From a virus, in the IMG/VR virus record IMGVR_UViG_3300020472_000051, positions 1 through 46,767 of that record: a DNA stretch of 46,767 nt; one strand, given 5' to 3'. This document shows, piece by piece, positions 24,901 to 34,090 of the stretch (positions are counted from its first letter, which is position 1; the number at the start of each line of letters is the position of its first letter). Below the pieces are notes generated by a model. That model searched no databases and was not told the DNA's origin. It saw nothing but the letters and a program-made list of their open reading frames with translations. A program made the translations under genes and the position numbers.

Positions 24901-26548
24901 CACCACCATCTCCTACATATCCTCCACCAGGTTGACCCTGAGTATTTGTTGATCCTTGTCCACCACGACCTTGTACAGTAGTCGCATTTATAAAATATGA
25001 ATCTCCACCATCATTACCTGATCCACCATTAGCAGCACTACCGACTTCTAATGTATAAGATTGTCCAGGTGTTACAGAAATATTATTCTTCCATCCAAGC
25101 CCTCCACCACCAGCAGCACCACCTGATCCAGATTGATTATCACCATTACCAGCACCTCCACCACCAACACAAACAGCAGAAACTTGATAGACACCAGGAG
25201 GACAGATCCAAGTATGTGTTCCTGTTTCTATAAAAGTTGTTTGACCAATAACATCTTCTATTTCACATTCATTATCAGAAGGAGTAATCGTTGAAGCAGT
25301 CTTACTAGGATCACTACTTACTAATCCACCCCAAATAGCAGAACCATCTTGTGTGCTATTCCACCAGTTATATTGAATGTTTCCAAAATCTTGAAGTGCA
25401 TATGAAAAAGAACTATGAGCATAAGATCCTATACTGTAATTACAATATCCAGCACCATGCCCATCAGATGTTAATCTAGCGATAATAGAAACACCAGAAT
25501 TATTATTCTGATTTTTATTAATATTCAACCATATATTATCATCCGAATCAATCGTTATTTTATTAATACTATCACCAGCAGTAAATTCTCGTGACCATAA
25601 AACATTTCCACTAGGATCTATCTTAATCAAGTGTCCACTAGCACCATTATAAGTGCCAGTGACACCATAAACATTGTCCTGAGAATCAAGTGCGAGATCA
25701 TTATAAGCAGGACCAGGATTATTACCTCTTCTCCACCATGCAGTACCTTGATTTGTATTGGTTTCATTATAACTTGCCACTTTGGTGATCATAGGATAAC
25801 CACCCATATTACCACCAATATAATAAGAACCATTAGAATCTCTAACTATACATCTAGCAGCACCACTAGTACCACTCTGATAAAATCTATAAGTATTTGA
25901 ATTACCGTTAATAGACACTACCCAATAAGCATTGCCATTTGTGTAAGTTGGATTTATATCATAACCACAAAGATATATCTGACCATTAACTATACCACCA
26001 CCCTGATAATTAACAGTACCTGAATTCAGATAGGCATAATACTTAGTCTGAATTATTCCTGTAGTAGTTTCAAAGGTAGCATACACACCAAAAGTTGATG
26101 ATCTACCAGCAACTGTTAATGTAGTACCACTAATGGTCATAGAATTACCATTTTTAATGGTATCACCATAATCAAACTGGTTTCCATTGCCCCAGTTATT
26201 CTTTTTAAAATATTGTAAATCTAAATTTGAATTATACTTACCAATTCTTCCATATCCAGCATAGACATAAACATCATCAGAAGAATCAATAACTATAGCA
26301 TTAAAACTAAGACCATTAGTAGAACTAAGTTGTACTGATTTCATTAATGTTCCATTTTTATCAAGTTTATAAATGACTCCTTCATTCTGAGATTGAAGAA
26401 CTTCACCACAAACATAAATGTTACCTTCACTATCAAAAGCCTGACCAAACAACGTCACATTTCCATTACTATTTGTAATAGTATTCGTCCAATAACTTTC
26501 AGTTGATGTTCCAGTATTACCACTAATTAACATTTGTTGTATTGACAT
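21917..26548 (-). CDS. Giant glycine-rich adhesin with N-terminal beta-propeller, 1543 aa
   Basis: After MSIQQMLIS, residues ~30-400 carry beta-propeller-type repeats (DSEGNIYVCGE, DSSDDVYVYAG, DSNGSYYIGGN, DSDDNIWLNIN). From about residue 435 there are four full glycine-rich modules, starting near 435, 700, 920 and 1255. Each opens with a F/Y-x-W-x-(C/A)-P-x-(G/N)-V line, followed by NNISVTPGQSY, a GGDSYFI line and GGGGAGGY runs. Most end IIWGxGRxFP, and partial module ends lie between modules 3 and 4. Such poly-glycine stretches resemble the polyglycine-II adhesins (gp38-like) on T-even fiber tips. AGGAG lies before the ATG. Confidence 0.75.
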   Translation of the reverse strand: MSIQQMLISGNTGTSTESYWTNTITNSNGNVTLFGQAFDSEGNIYVCGEVLQSQNEGVIYKLDKNGTLMKSVQLSSTNGLSFNAIVIDSSDDVYVYAGYGRIGKYNSNLDLQYFKKNNWGNGNQFDYGDTIKNGNSMTISGTTLTVAGRSSTFGVYATFETTTGIIQTKYYAYLNSGTVNYQGGGIVNGQIYLCGYDINPTYTNGNAYWVVSINGNSNTYRFYQSGTSGAARCIVRDSNGSYYIGGNMGGYPMITKVASYNETNTNQGTAWWRRGNNPGPAYNDLALDSQDNVYGVTGTYNGASGHLIKIDPSGNVLWSREFTAGDSINKITIDSDDNIWLNINKNQNNNSGVSIIARLTSDGHGAGYCNYSIGSYAHSSFSYALQDFGNIQYNWWNSTQDGSAIWGGLVSSDPSKTASTITPSDNECEIEDVIGQTTFIETGTHTWICPPGVYQVSAVCVGGGGAGNGDNQSGSGGAAGGGGLGWKNNISVTPGQSYTLEVGSAANGGSGNDGGDSYFINATTVQGRGGQGSTNTQGQPGGGYVGDGGGYGGAGGAGGSTYEGGGGGAGGYTGNGGNGGFGNGSTHPSSTPLADRQGQDGSGGGGGGGGYGGGYTGGGTGILGAGSPGLGAAYSPPAGVPFGSGTAGSGGSGTSFGGGGSGAGAQGGSGAVRIIWGRGRSYPNTNTGNVNDRVGQQEYTAAGTYSWICPTGVHHVSVVAVGAGGASSGYNAFSGSYEEGNGGGGGGLGYNNYIPVIPGQSYNVVVGTAGQVQTLPSSAGGSKTNSSGDSYFINTSTVKGGAGENALPGPGGNGSGGTYSAFGDGGGNGGNGGSGDATYGPGGGGGAAGYTGNGGSGGGGSTTSNAVGGSGGGAGGGAHGYINSTNFTNAAGGGGVGLQEKGSNGAGGSIDNGALQQEYTSAGTFTWYAPAGVTSVCAVCVGAGGNETTAGGDGGGGLGWKNNIPVVPGQGYTVVVGAQGTGGANGQDSYFLDYNTVRGEGGTIGTNQNGGTGGGYVGDGGGNGGDGGSANGNRGGGGGAGGYSGNGGMGGTGISFGASYGNQGNGGAGGGGAGASWEGGAGGGAGLLGEGTDGAGAGTYDGQGSQAYGHCGKGGSGAAPQTFASFPGLGPGSGGGGGNGISGNRGAVRLIWGTGRAFPSTNTADQFDTATIGHGGGGSGGASFGTGVGISSIMEGGLHGGGSGGASNQTVNGGVSDGVSGSDGGVRIIWGYNRSFPQNNTVTGENGEPTQGAEEFTTAGTFSWTAPDNVTSVCVIAIGGGGGGAGAYDGTQDNARGAGGGGGLGYKNNISVTPGQSYTVVVGEGGSGGQSGPNSAQLSRGGDGGDSYFIDTSTVKGGRGYGGDGQGQGGDFVGENDGVGNSSNYGGRNGGYGELNVGNGGAGAAGYSGCGAGDGRGVTGASGGGSGKGNSANGSGGLIYSSSGGGGTGIYGEGATGSNGTNVTPPGRAGGGGSGGENGEEGTAGNYQGKDGGKYGGGGGVGSMQIFAPGVTYGGSGGDGGVGAVRIIWGPGRAFPNYNAGDI

Positions 26549-26558
26549 ATCTCTCTCC

Positions 26559-29528
26559 TTAAGTTGCGTTTGATGGGAATGTTCGACCAGATCCCCAGAT
26601 AATTCTTAATCCACCTACAGCACCAACACCATTTGCACCACCTGGATTGGAATATCCACCACCACCTCCTCCACCAGGAGATGCACCAGCACCACCACCA
26701 CCATTATTACCACCAAAGGTTTGACCACTAGAACCAGTATTACCACCTGATCCACCGCCACCACCATTTATACCTGATCCAAGAGCACCACTAGAACCTT
26801 CACCATTTAAACCAGTACCGCCACCGCCACCACTACCTCCATAATAAGTTGCACCGCCACCACCAGCTCCACCACCAGCACCACTAGTTCCAACAGTATT
26901 GGCATAAGAACCATCACCACCTTCACCACTATAACCACCAGCACCTCCACCAGCAGAACATCCAGTTGCATAACCACCCATACCACCACTATAACCAATT
27001 CCAGTCATTGGTCTTCCACCCATGTTTAAACTAAGATTTTGGTTTTTAACTCCACCAGCTCCACCTTCAGCATGAAGTAAAATATTTACACCATCTATAC
27101 CAAAAGTAGTATCTCCACCTCTCTGAGCTACAGTTTGTCCAGCATTTTGATTACCAACACCCGACGCAGCAGCACCTCCACCACCAACAACAACTTTATA
27201 ATCCTGTCCTGCTACTACTGGAATATAATTTTTATATGCCAAAGCACCACCGCCACCACCATTACCTTCATATCCAGGTTGTCCCTGATAATTACCTGAT
27301 GATTGACCACCGCCACCACCACCAATAGCAACTGCAGATATAGAAGTTACACCTACAGGACATGTCCAAGTAAATGTTCCTGCTGTAGTAAATTGTTGTC
27401 CACCAGTAACTTGAGTCTCAGCCCTATTATTAGCTTCAGCAAGAGCATTATTTGGGAATGATCTTCCAGTTCCCCACATAATTCTTACAGCACCTCTAGC
27501 AGATCTTGTCTTCGGTGTTCCACCAGCACCATAATTACCAGCTACTCTTCGTTGAGAATCACCAGGATAACTAAAAATATCACCACCATTTTGTATTGCT
27601 TGACCACCTATACTACTTCCATGTCCACCATCACCATAAGGATCTTTTGATCCACCACCTCCTTTACCAGGACCATAACCACCAGGTCCTCCACCATATC
27701 TTACTCCACCTTCACCATTTCCACCTTCACCATATATTCCTACACCACCACCAGGACCACCATTACCACCGCCACCGCCACCGCCTCCTCCAGCACCACC
27801 AGTACCAGGTGATCCTGCTAGTCCAGCAGCTTGAACATATGCCCTTCCTGCTCTTCCACCATTTCCACCGTCTCCAGAATATCCACCAGCTCCACCGCCT
27901 CCACCATCTCCAGAAGAGTATTGACTGCCACCATATCTACTACCACCACCGCCACCATTTCCACCACCATCACCAACAAAATCTCCAGGACGAACACTAA
28001 ACCCACCATAACCATTTGAATTAGTCCAACCACCACCACCTTTAACAGTTGTTCTATTAACAAAGAATGTATCAGCTGGACCTTCATAATATGTACTTCC
28101 TGTTCCACTTACCCAAGGAGCATTATTTTGTCCATTTGGTCCTCCTACTTGAACAGCATAACTTTGTCCTGGTGTTACAGAATAATTATTAATATATCCA
28201 AGTCCACCACCAGAAGATCCCTCATTACCATTATTACTTGTGACTGAAGTAGAACCAGAACCAACACAAACAACAGATACACTTGTCACATTCGCAGGAC
28301 AAATCCAACTAAATGATCCTTCTTCAGTGTATATTGATTCGCCAACAGGGTCAAATGAAGTATCATTTATAATTACGTTTGCTGCTGCCACTAATGTAGT
28401 GTATCCAGCATCAGTATATAATGCAATGTAAATAACTTCTTCACCTTCAGTTGAAATATCAGCAGTAACAGTATGAGAAAAACTAAATCCACCAGATGAA
28501 ATAGTACCTGTACCAGTTAAAGATCCAGAACTTAAATCATTAGAATCTATACCAGTCAATCTCCAATATAAAGTTGTTCCATCAGAAACATTTCCAGTAG
28601 TGATATTTGTTGTAAAACTACTACCCTCATCTACATTATTAGGGGCATTAAGAGAATAGGTTGATGAAGAGTTTTGATTAGAAGTTAATGTGCTTGGAAA
28701 TGCTCTACTGACACCATTAACAACACCCCATATAATTCTTACAGCACCTTGTCCACCTTGATTTCCACCATTCGATCCCCAGTTTGATGCTCCTCCACCA
28801 CCGCCACCACCATAATTACCACCAGGCATACCAGCAGATAGACCATAATATCCATTACTAAAAGTAGGTGCTACTCCATTAGTACCATTATTTCCACCAG
28901 ATCCACCGCCACCACCATACATTGGTGCACCATAAGATGTTACATTACCAGTACCACCTTGATAGTTTTGTCCTGAAGTTCCTTCACCATATATTCCTAC
29001 TCCACCACCACCAGCACCACCACCAGTTAATCCATTAGCAGCACCTCCACCACCACATCCACCAGAATTACTATTACCATTACCAGAATATCCACCAGCT
29101 CCACCGCCACCACCATAAACTATATGATCACCTCCATTACCACCACCATCTCCAGTGTATGTTCCACCACCTTGATTATTTCCTTTTCCACCACCACCTT
29201 TTACAAGTCCTACATTTGGGATATTAAAAGTTGAATCTCCACCATCAGTTCCACCAGAAGTATTACCGCTACCCCCATTACCAACAACAATACTATAAAC
29301 TTGACCTGGATTTACTGAAATATTATTTTTCCACCCAAGTCCACCGCCACCACCAGCTTCATAATTATTTGATCCACCTCCTCCACCACCACCTATACAG
29401 ACAACAGAAATTTGATTCACACCAGCAGGACAAGTCCAAGCATAGGATCCTGGTGATGTATATTCTTGCTGTCCAACAACAGTTGTTGCTGCTGGTGGTT
29501 CATGAAGTAGTGCCTGTTGTATGGGCAT
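26559..29528 (-). CDS. Glycine-rich adhesin with Calx-beta-like insert, 989 aa
   Basis: The start MPIQQALLHEP matches the other two IQQ-type adhesins. Three glycine-rich modules begin near residues 15, 395 and 705 (opening lines SYAWTCPAGVNQISVV, SFSWICPANVTSVSVV, TFTWTCPVGVTSISAV). Modules 1 and 2 are separated by a beta-sandwich around residues 290-395 (TLYWRLTGID, GGFSFSHTVTADISTEGEE) that resembles Calx-beta domains. Most modules end with (I/M)WGxGRxFP. It probably forms part of a fiber tip or tail surface adhesin together with its two neighbours. Confidence 0.75.
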   Translation of the reverse strand: MPIQQALLHEPPAATTVVGQQEYTSPGSYAWTCPAGVNQISVVCIGGGGGGGSNNYEAGGGGGLGWKNNISVNPGQVYSIVVGNGGSGNTSGGTDGGDSTFNIPNVGLVKGGGGKGNNQGGGTYTGDGGGNGGDHIVYGGGGGAGGYSGNGNSNSGGCGGGGAANGLTGGGAGGGGVGIYGEGTSGQNYQGGTGNVTSYGAPMYGGGGGSGGNNGTNGVAPTFSNGYYGLSAGMPGGNYGGGGGGGASNWGSNGGNQGGQGAVRIIWGVVNGVSRAFPSTLTSNQNSSSTYSLNAPNNVDEGSSFTTNITTGNVSDGTTLYWRLTGIDSNDLSSGSLTGTGTISSGGFSFSHTVTADISTEGEEVIYIALYTDAGYTTLVAAANVIINDTSFDPVGESIYTEEGSFSWICPANVTSVSVVCVGSGSTSVTSNNGNEGSSGGGLGYINNYSVTPGQSYAVQVGGPNGQNNAPWVSGTGSTYYEGPADTFFVNRTTVKGGGGWTNSNGYGGFSVRPGDFVGDGGGNGGGGGSRYGGSQYSSGDGGGGGAGGYSGDGGNGGRAGRAYVQAAGLAGSPGTGGAGGGGGGGGGNGGPGGGVGIYGEGGNGEGGVRYGGGPGGYGPGKGGGGSKDPYGDGGHGSSIGGQAIQNGGDIFSYPGDSQRRVAGNYGAGGTPKTRSARGAVRIMWGTGRSFPNNALAEANNRAETQVTGGQQFTTAGTFTWTCPVGVTSISAVAIGGGGGGQSSGNYQGQPGYEGNGGGGGALAYKNYIPVVAGQDYKVVVGGGGAAASGVGNQNAGQTVAQRGGDTTFGIDGVNILLHAEGGAGGVKNQNLSLNMGGRPMTGIGYSGGMGGYATGCSAGGGAGGYSGEGGDGSYANTVGTSGAGGGAGGGGATYYGGSGGGGGTGLNGEGSSGALGSGINGGGGGSGGNTGSSGQTFGGNNGGGGAGASPGGGGGGGYSNPGGANGVGAVGGLRIIWGSGRTFPSNAT

Positions 29529-29539
29529 TTTAAATCCCC

Positions 29540-30049
29540 CTAACTCAGACCACCGCCAATAATTGTAAACGTATTAGTTCCTACACATAATACAGTAGCA
29601 ACTCCTCTCTGTGCCAGAACCCTGTTACCAGTATTTGAAGTACCTGCTTGATACATTGTAACTGATGAACCTTGAGTTATTGTAATATCACTAGCACTAT
29701 TATTATAAATTGTAATCGCATCTCCAGCAACAAGTGCTGGACTAAGGTTTGCTGGAACCGTAACACCAGCAGTAGTATTAATCAATTCTCCGACATCAGA
29801 CTTTACTATCTGATAAGTAGTTGACTTGGAATTACTAACTATCTGTCTAACATTACCTGCAACATCATTAACAGAAGAAGCAGTTAATATACCAACAGCA
29901 TTTACATTTCTACCAACTTGAATATCGGTGCTTATACCAATCTTAGCAGCTTTTAAATCTAACTCATCAGTAACAGCTTCTATGGCAGGATTACCAGAAG
30001 CAGCCGCTGCTATATTTAACTCCTTTACACCAAAACCTTTTTGTGCCAT
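29540..30049 (-). CDS. Fiber-like structural protein, 169 aa
   Basis: A helical or linker N-terminus (MAQKGFGVKELNIAAAASGN) is followed by a fiber-type unit (IGISTDIQVGRNVNAVGILT) and a beta-rich C-terminus (YQIVKSDVGELINTTAGVTV, ITITQGSSVTMYQ). The end resembles the small terminal domain often found on phage fiber proteins. A TATAAATA box stands 16 bases upstream, within the end of the protease gene's region. Confidence 0.6.
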   Translation of the reverse strand: MAQKGFGVKELNIAAAASGNPAIEAVTDELDLKAAKIGISTDIQVGRNVNAVGILTASSVNDVAGNVRQIVSNSKSTTYQIVKSDVGELINTTAGVTVPANLSPALVAGDAITIYNNSASDITITQGSSVTMYQAGTSNTGNRVLAQRGVATVLCVGTNTFTIIGGGLS

Positions 30050-30060
30050 AGTTAAGTTTT

Positions 30061-32505
30061 TTAGGTATTTATAAAGTTGACTCCACTTATTTGGATACCA
30101 CCAGCATTCCTAAATCTTAATTGAATTTTCTCATCACCAGATTCTGTCTCATTTCCTGTAGCAGCATCATAAATTATGATAGGTTCACCACCTTGAGTAT
30201 TATTCTGATCATTCCATTCTGAATCATCATAGGTTTGAGATTCTGTTCCAGTAAAGAAATCAGCAGCATCCAAAGTACCAACCTGATTCGTAATCCAATC
30301 TAAAACATCTTCAACAGTCCATTGTCTATTGTACTGAAGTTTAGTAGCAATTAATCCACATGCCACAGGACAAGCAGCACTCGTACCACCAAATCTACAA
30401 TCCTCAGATTCTACTGATTGGTTGGAGTTTAAAGTATAATACGCATCATATCGATTATATCTTGTACCAGTATTACTATCACATCCAGAAAGAACATCAT
30501 AAGCAGGAGCATAAAATGGAACTAAGTTTCCCATATTACTATAAACAATTTTTCTCTCTTGCCCAGTCCCTGAAGTTGATTCTAAATCAGTATCCATAGC
30601 ACCAACAGGTATAGTTCTATAAACATTGGCATTAGTTTTACCTATCATTCCAGGAAAACCTTGCCTATTAATACTATTATATGAAGAATAACCCCAAGCA
30701 ATTGTTGTAGCTTGATCATATGGAGTATCAGGGCCAGTTGACCAATAATTATTATAATCTGGATGATCTGCCTTAACTAATTTCTGATTTGTATTACCCG
30801 AAGAACAAACAAAAATAACACCAGCAGCAATCATTTCATCACCAGCAGTAACCATACTATTTCCAACATACTCAAATCTTATAGCACCCTGCCAAAAATT
30901 ATCCAGGAAAGGTACTTGATTCAATGCAGTATATTGAGTACCAGCAGGTTGTTGACTACCAACATTAATAGTACCGTTCATACTATTATGGTATTCACAC
31001 TGATAATAATAAGTTCCAGAAGCAGATGGTGTCCAAGTAACAGTTCCAGATTCTGTACCACCATTAGTGACACCCGTTGCTTGATTTCCTGTTCCTGTTC
31101 CTTGAGTAGTTTTTATCCATAATGGATGTCCTGAAGCATCAACAACAAAGTTAAGAGTATCTCCTGCATTACATGTAATTGATGGATTATTACCACTAAC
31201 ATTTCCAGCCTTATCAGTTCCTGAAAGTGTATAAGCACCAGATCCAGCAGCAGTTACATCTACAGAATAACTTTGAGTTACCATTCCAGAAATTCCTTTG
31301 CGGTAAAAATGATATGCTTGGTTTGGAAGATCCTTTCTATACCCAAAACTATTACTAGTTACTGTAGCATCCCTTGTACCATAAGTACTATTAATTGGTT
31401 TATTCTGATGGAATATTTTTGTAATGTCAAAATATTTTTCTACTCCTACACCATATGTACCATAAGCATTGATATACCATTTGTTAGCATTGAATGCCCA
31501 ACCATAATTTCTACCGTAAGCTAAAGAAGCACATGGTGTTCCATGATAATCATTACTACCATGAGTTGGCATTGTAGTATTACTACCATTACTTCTATCT
31601 CTAGTATAACCACCATTAGCAACATCAACAGTTCCCACACTAGCAAATATTGCTGATCTCTTAGCAGAATCTGACCACCATCCCAAGGCAACAGATTCAT
31701 CAGGAACTGTTGTACCATCCCAACGAGTAACTAATCTTGCTGCAGGATTAGCATTGAAATAATCAGGATCAATATAATATGGAGCATCCAATACAAGATC
31801 TAATACATCACATGATCCTGAAGTAGTAGATATATTTTTCCTTGTTAAAGTATTTCCACCCTCATAAAGAGTTGGTCCTCCTAAATTATTTTGAAATTCT
31901 ATATGACCTAACCAAGCAGCCTGATCAGCAACTATAACATCAACATCTTTAGCAGATCCATAAAGAGTAGGTTTATCATCTAATACTTGGTTAACATTGT
32001 TTCCCCAAGGATTACTCTTCTGCTGACACCTCATCAATTGATAACTAGTACGATCTTTCTCTGCTGCTCCTGGACTAGCAGGAAGGAAAGTAGCAGGATC
32101 ACCCCTATAATTTTTAACAGTATTTGTATATCTTTCAGTTTGCTGTACAGCATCTGAAATCGCTGCTGGATCTGGCATATAAGTACCAGGATAAGAAGCA
32201 GTATCAATATTAACATCCTTTACCTTTGGATGCTTACGCAAATCAGCAACCTCAGTTTGATTTAATATATAAGTTCCTCTAGTAGAACTATGTCCTTTAA
32301 CATCGGAACATTGTACAGATTGATTTGGAATATTATCTTCTAAAGTACCATCCTTAAGTAATACTTGATGTATGCTTGTCCAATCTTTTGGTTCATGACA
32401 AGTAACAACGTATTTCTTTTTTACATCACCTACAGGTTCTTTAGGTTGTGTTTTTATCCACTCCTGAAATTCAGGAGTTATTGTTGTCGTTCCAATACCT
32501 ACCAT
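30061..32505 (-). CDS. Subtilisin-like (S8) serine protease with inserted cupredoxin-like domain, 814 aa
   Basis: Residues ~30-100 look like an I9-type propeptide (KYVVTCHEPKDW...VKDVNID). The catalytic triad is readable: D194 in DVDVIVADQAAW, H321 in DYHGTPCASLAYG and S709 in GGTSAACPVACG, with oxyanion-type N571 in CSSGN. Residues ~411-517 interrupt the domain between His and Ser with a cupredoxin-like fold (NAGDTLNFVVDASGHPLW, GTYYYQCEYHNSMNGTINV). There H460, C503, H506 and M509 are spaced like a type-1 copper site (C-x2-H-x2-M). It sits among tail-fiber genes, so it may be a virion protease acting on host surface proteins or in virion maturation. Confidence 0.85.
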   Translation of the reverse strand: MVGIGTTTITPEFQEWIKTQPKEPVGDVKKKYVVTCHEPKDWTSIHQVLLKDGTLEDNIPNQSVQCSDVKGHSSTRGTYILNQTEVADLRKHPKVKDVNIDTASYPGTYMPDPAAISDAVQQTERYTNTVKNYRGDPATFLPASPGAAEKDRTSYQLMRCQQKSNPWGNNVNQVLDDKPTLYGSAKDVDVIVADQAAWLGHIEFQNNLGGPTLYEGGNTLTRKNISTTSGSCDVLDLVLDAPYYIDPDYFNANPAARLVTRWDGTTVPDESVALGWWSDSAKRSAIFASVGTVDVANGGYTRDRSNGSNTTMPTHGSNDYHGTPCASLAYGRNYGWAFNANKWYINAYGTYGVGVEKYFDITKIFHQNKPINSTYGTRDATVTSNSFGYRKDLPNQAYHFYRKGISGMVTQSYSVDVTAAGSGAYTLSGTDKAGNVSGNNPSITCNAGDTLNFVVDASGHPLWIKTTQGTGTGNQATGVTNGGTESGTVTWTPSASGTYYYQCEYHNSMNGTINVGSQQPAGTQYTALNQVPFLDNFWQGAIRFEYVGNSMVTAGDEMIAAGVIFVCSSGNTNQKLVKADHPDYNNYWSTGPDTPYDQATTIAWGYSSYNSINRQGFPGMIGKTNANVYRTIPVGAMDTDLESTSGTGQERKIVYSNMGNLVPFYAPAYDVLSGCDSNTGTRYNRYDAYYTLNSNQSVESEDCRFGGTSAACPVACGLIATKLQYNRQWTVEDVLDWITNQVGTLDAADFFTGTESQTYDDSEWNDQNNTQGGEPIIIYDAATGNETESGDEKIQLRFRNAGGIQISGVNFINT
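30066..30073 (-). promoter_or_regulatory. Late promoter box TATAAATA
   Basis: An exact TATAAATA ends 16 bases before the ATG at 30049. It overlaps the 3' end of the protease gene. Confidence 0.7.
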
Positions 32506-32513
32506 GTTTCACA

Positions 32514-34049
32514 CTATAGTATAGTTTGTCTAACTAATCTAAATGTAGTTACACCACTTATGCCAGATTCGGGTGTTGCTTGTAATTTACAGTTACCACC
32601 ACTAACTATTGCTCCAAGAGATGCTATCTTATTTGGATTAGACATGATCGCATACTCAGTATAATATGCGGTTGATCCATTCTGCATCACTAGAATCTTC
32701 TGTGCTTGTATATTATTTCCATTAGTGAAATGAACCGTATACTCAATAGACTTATAATCTTCAGTAGCAACAGGGAAAATATTTAAATCTTCAGGTGCTC
32801 CAGAAACTGCTGTAAATACTCCACCAGAAGTTGCGATTCCAACCGTTGAACCGATAGTTAAGTCATCAGTAGCAACAGGACCACTAAATGTAGTAGCAGT
32901 TAATACTCCAGTAACTATCGCTCCCGTGTTAGTAGTAACTATTTTTTCATTATCATTATAGTATATCTGTACTCCAGCACCGCCCGAAACTCTTATACCC
33001 TTATTACTAGTAGCTCCTTCAATATCAATAGTTTTATTTCCACCGTACTGACCACCTCTAATTGTTATATTATTAGTACCAAGTATAAGACCATAAGTAG
33101 AATTTCCTTCTAATTGTAATCCAGCACCAGGACCTGGTTGAGTCGAAGCAACTGATGTAGAAGTTGGACCCATGTATATCTTAACAGAGTCTTGGAACTG
33201 AAGTGCTCCATTACTGGTATCCCAATACATGGCATCAGCATCAAGGCCACTGTAATTTGATTCAAAATAAACATCATTAGCAAATGTGGATATACCCAAT
33301 ACGTCAACATTGGTTACGTCTTCATAAGTTAAAGTTCCACCGATACTTACATCACCACTGAAGGTCGCAGCAGCACCAACAACATTTCTTACAGCAATGT
33401 CTGGAGTACCACTTAATCCATTAGAAGGACCATTAAAAGAACCAGTAAATATAGTCGCTGATACACCACCAGTCATATTAATAGAACCAGTACCATTAAT
33501 AATTTTACTATTAAGATCTAAATTACCACCAAGTTGAGGAGTAGTATCCTCTACAACATTTGATAAACCAACTATTGAACTTTCTATTGTGAATCCATTA
33601 GCAGTAAGTCCAGCAAAAGAAATACCTGTACCTGCTGTTAATAGAGTATCATCTTCAGATCCATCTGATCCAGCTAATCTTATTTTAACATTATTACCAT
33701 CCAATACAGGTAGCATACCGTAAGTAGTATTTGTATCTGTATTAACTGAAGTTATTGTTGCAACACCAGCAGAAACTGGACTTACTGAAATATTTGTTCC
33801 AAAATTAAAAGTACCTGCTGTACCAACTAGAGATTCGTCCTCTAAACAAACAATACCTGTACCAGATGCGGTAACACCTGATAGTCCTGATCCATCTCCT
33901 ACAAATTTACCAGCAGTACAAACTCCTGTTATATTAACTCCACCAGCACCTTGAAGAGTACCACTTACTGGTATGTCTGCTCCATAAGTTAATTCTGGTG
34001 CACCAGCAGCGGCCTTATTAACAAATTTATCTGCTCTAAGCCTAGACAT
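32514..34049 (-). CDS. Tail fiber-like protein, 511 aa
   Basis: Repeated fiber units typical of cyanomyoviruses are present: GVNITGVCTAGKFVGDGSGL, NISVSPVSAGVATITS, DTTPQLGGNLDLNSKIING and SIGGTLTYEDVTNVDVLGI. The last two are also in the 1696-aa protein at 37668. The C-terminal domain (from EDLNIFPVATEDYKSIEYTV) ends in a conserved-looking beta-sandwich (GISGVTTFRLVRQTIL). It follows a TATAAATA box. Probably a trimeric tail or baseplate-wedge fiber. Confidence 0.7.
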   Translation of the reverse strand: MSRLRADKFVNKAAAGAPELTYGADIPVSGTLQGAGGVNITGVCTAGKFVGDGSGLSGVTASGTGIVCLEDESLVGTAGTFNFGTNISVSPVSAGVATITSVNTDTNTTYGMLPVLDGNNVKIRLAGSDGSEDDTLLTAGTGISFAGLTANGFTIESSIVGLSNVVEDTTPQLGGNLDLNSKIINGTGSINMTGGVSATIFTGSFNGPSNGLSGTPDIAVRNVVGAAATFSGDVSIGGTLTYEDVTNVDVLGISTFANDVYFESNYSGLDADAMYWDTSNGALQFQDSVKIYMGPTSTSVASTQPGPGAGLQLEGNSTYGLILGTNNITIRGGQYGGNKTIDIEGATSNKGIRVSGGAGVQIYYNDNEKIVTTNTGAIVTGVLTATTFSGPVATDDLTIGSTVGIATSGGVFTAVSGAPEDLNIFPVATEDYKSIEYTVHFTNGNNIQAQKILVMQNGSTAYYTEYAIMSNPNKIASLGAIVSGGNCKLQATPESGISGVTTFRLVRQTIL

Positions 34050-34071
34050 TACTTATTACCAATGTTAATTG

Positions 34072-34079
34072 TATTTATA
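34072..34079 (-). promoter_or_regulatory. Late promoter box TATAAATA
   Basis: An exact TATAAATA ends 23 bases before the ATG at 34049, in the 41-base gap after the 164-aa gene. Confidence 0.75.
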
Positions 34080-34090
34080 CTGATCATAGA

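Noticed and set aside
27596-28000. Plus-strand open frame rich in His (and similar ones at 23176-23460, 24583-24981, 29231-29533)
   Set aside because: They are antisense shadows of glycine/proline-coding repeats of the minus-strand adhesin genes; no ribosome site and biased residues.
21900-29500. Regularly repeated short DNA units that could suggest CRISPR or tandem repeat array
   Set aside because: The repeats follow codons of glycine-rich protein modules, are imperfect and lie within long open frames.
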